From Prevotellaceae bacterium (lineage in GTDB: Bacteria > Bacteroidota > Bacteroidia > Bacteroidales > UBA932): a DNA stretch of 7,019 nt. The translations under genes and the position numbers were made by a program. Under the pieces are notes generated by a model. The model was not told the DNA's origin. It made no database searches and worked only from the letters and a program-made list of their open reading frames with translations. The DNA lies in the NCBI GenBank assembly GCA_031284065.1, contig JAITAP010000087.1:1-7019 (forward strand), in the 5' to 3' direction. This document shows positions 5,986 to 7,019 of this stretch, piece after piece (position 1 is the stretch's first letter; the number at the start of each line of letters is the position of its first letter).

Positions 5986-6711
5986 ATGGGACGAGCATTT
6001 GAATACCGAAAAGCAAGAAAGCTGAAGCGCTGGGGCAGCATGTCCCGCACGTTCACTCGTTTGGGCAAGGAAATTACCATTGCCGCCAAAAGCGGCGGCA
6101 CAGACCCGGACAACAACCCCCGCCTGCGAGCGCTGATACAAAACGCTCGCGCCGAAAACATGCCCAAAGATAACGTTGACCGCGCCATTAAGCGCGCCAT
6201 CGAAAAAGATCAGGGCGAGTACAAGGAGCTGACCTACGAAGGCTACGCGCCTTACGGCATTGCCATAGTGATAGACGCCGCTACCGACAACCCTACGCGA
6301 ACGGTAGCTAACATTCGCAGCTACTTTAGCAAGCTTGGCGGGTCGCTCGGCACCTCCGGCAGCGTGGACTTTATGTTTGACCGCAAAAGCGTGTTTCGCA
6401 TAAAGCCAAAGGAGGGCGTGGATTTGGAGGAGCTGGAGCTGGAGCTGATTGACTACGGCGTGGACGAACTTTTTGCCGATGAAAACGAATGGATTATTTA
6501 CGGCGCTTACGAGAGCTACGGCGGTATGCAAAAATACCTCGAAGGCAACGGGTTTGAAATTATAAGCAGCGGGTTTGAGCGCATACCAACCGAGTCCAAA
6601 GAAGTTACCCCCGAGCAGCAGGCTGTGCTGGAGAAGCTGATTGAAAAATTTGAGGACGACGACGACGTGCAGGCGGTGTGGCACAATATGAAGGAAAGCG
6701 AAGTCGCCTGA
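5986..6711 (+). CDS. yebC: YebC/PmpR family protein
   Basis: This 241-residue protein belongs to the universal YebC (TACO1) family. Members were first described as DNA-binding transcriptional regulators (PmpR) and have more recently been linked to helping ribosomes through proline-rich stretches; which role applies here is not shown by the sequence. The N-terminal domain has the conserved KWGSM-like motif (here LKRWGSMSRTF, 13-23), then LGKEITIAAKSGG (26-38), NPRLR (44-48) and the AENMPKDNVDRAIKRA helix (56-71). The second domain contains TYEGYAPYG (83-91), DNPTRTVANIR (101-111) and the Gly-rich stretch GGSLGTSGSVDFMF (118-131). The C-terminal part ends in an acidic run (EDDDD, 223-227) and a short tail. 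Length and motifs are intact. It follows ribH by 18 bp and probably shares its transcript. Confidence 0.96.
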   Translation: MGRAFEYRKARKLKRWGSMSRTFTRLGKEITIAAKSGGTDPDNNPRLRALIQNARAENMPKDNVDRAIKRAIEKDQGEYKELTYEGYAPYGIAIVIDAATDNPTRTVANIRSYFSKLGGSLGTSGSVDFMFDRKSVFRIKPKEGVDLEELELELIDYGVDELFADENEWIIYGAYESYGGMQKYLEGNGFEIISSGFERIPTESKEVTPEQQAVLEKLIEKFEDDDDVQAVWHNMKESEVA

Positions 6712-6757
6712 AGATGTTGGAGGGTAGAGGAGTTCACATTTTCACGCTTTTGCAAAT

Positions 6758-7019
6758 ATGAAAAAGATTTTGTTTTTTTCGACTTTTCTCTTTCCGAGCC
6801 TTCTACCCGCGCAGCTGGTTACCGGCGAAAAGGCGGGAGGAGCGCCGCCCGTACCCTCCGTATATGGCGCAGAACCTTGGGAAGACCCCATGGTTGTGAG
6901 CATTAACCGCGACCCTGCACGCGCAACGGCTTACTCTTTTACGAGCGAGCAAGAGGCGCTCACCTGCAAGCGCGACAACAGCCCGCGCGTAATGTCGCTC
7001 AACGGCGAATGGGACTTTT
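6758..7019 (+). CDS. Secreted GH2 beta-galactosidase (LacZ type), N-terminal fragment
   Basis: Only the first 87 codons lie in the window. Residues 1-18 look like a Sec signal peptide (KK, then a hydrophobic stretch ILFFSTFLFPSLLP, then PA-QL as a possible cleavage site), placing the enzyme in the periplasm or, if processed further, at the cell surface. The segment from residue 41 reads WEDPMVVSINRDPARATAYS, and residues 77-87 read RVMSLNGEWDF. Together these are the hallmark beginning of the sugar-binding jelly-roll domain of LacZ-family glycoside hydrolase 2 enzymes, which are typically about 1,000 residues. The catalytic glutamates would be well beyond the window, so activity and substrate cannot be judged. 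It starts 46 bp after yebC with no obvious terminator or promoter between. The family call is strong for so short a fragment; beta-galactosidase rather than another GH2 activity is inferred from the LacZ-like start. Confidence 0.85.
   Translation, partial: MKKILFFSTFLFPSLLPAQLVTGEKAGGAPPVPSVYGAEPWEDPMVVSINRDPARATAYSFTSEQEALTCKRDNSPRVMSLNGEWDF

Noticed and set aside
5980..6684. 234-codon open frame on the minus strand opposite yebC
   Set aside because: yebC is unmistakable on the plus strand over the whole span; the antisense product has a biased, domain-free composition typical of shadow frames.
6745..6752. Promoter -7 box for the glycosidase (CGCTTTTG)
   Set aside because: The TA of TAnnTTTG is missing, the nearest upstream TTG is 25 bp away, and the start would be essentially leaderless.

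Overview
The window looks like a chromosomal segment from a member of the Bacteroidota, most likely Bacteroidales. This rests on the protein variants (a YebC, an ArgS with a KMKSR signature and a LacZ-type GH2 start that read like Bacteroidales versions), on promoters matching the phylum's TTG-N19-21-TAnnTTTG pattern, and on A/T-rich leaders without Shine-Dalgarno sequences ahead of most genes. The genus cannot be told from the sequence.

Left half, minus strand (read right to left): argS (arginyl-tRNA synthetase, 2602-4374), then a 148-bp gap with its own promoter-like box and a tandem repeat of small palindromes, then an archaeal-type (STAND-like) ATPase of unknown role (1323-2453), then ffh (signal recognition particle GTPase, 1-1304, missing only its extreme C-terminus at the window edge). 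The ATPase and ffh are 18 bp apart and are probably co-transcribed.

Centre: a divergent intergenic region (4375-4673) carries the probable argS promoter on one side and a good promoter for a plus-strand gene on the other.

Right half, plus strand: a single-pass membrane TPR protein (4674-5366), a strong intrinsic terminator (5414-5446), ribH (lumazine synthase, riboflavin synthesis, 5479-5967), a YebC/PmpR family gene (5986-6711), and the first 87 codons of a secreted GH2 beta-galactosidase (6758-7019). ribH and yebC are 18 bp apart and probably form one unit; the glycosidase follows after 46 bp with no visible terminator or clear promoter.

Most of the window is ordinary housekeeping: translation (ArgS), protein targeting (Ffh and possibly the TPR protein), cofactor synthesis (RibH) and translation/transcription support (YebC). 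I found no evidence for a new multi-gene system. The best lead is the ATPase gene lying between argS and ffh, whose predicted 5' untranslated region holds three perfect tandem copies of a 14-bp palindromic unit. A secondary lead is the pair of hairpins ahead of ribH.
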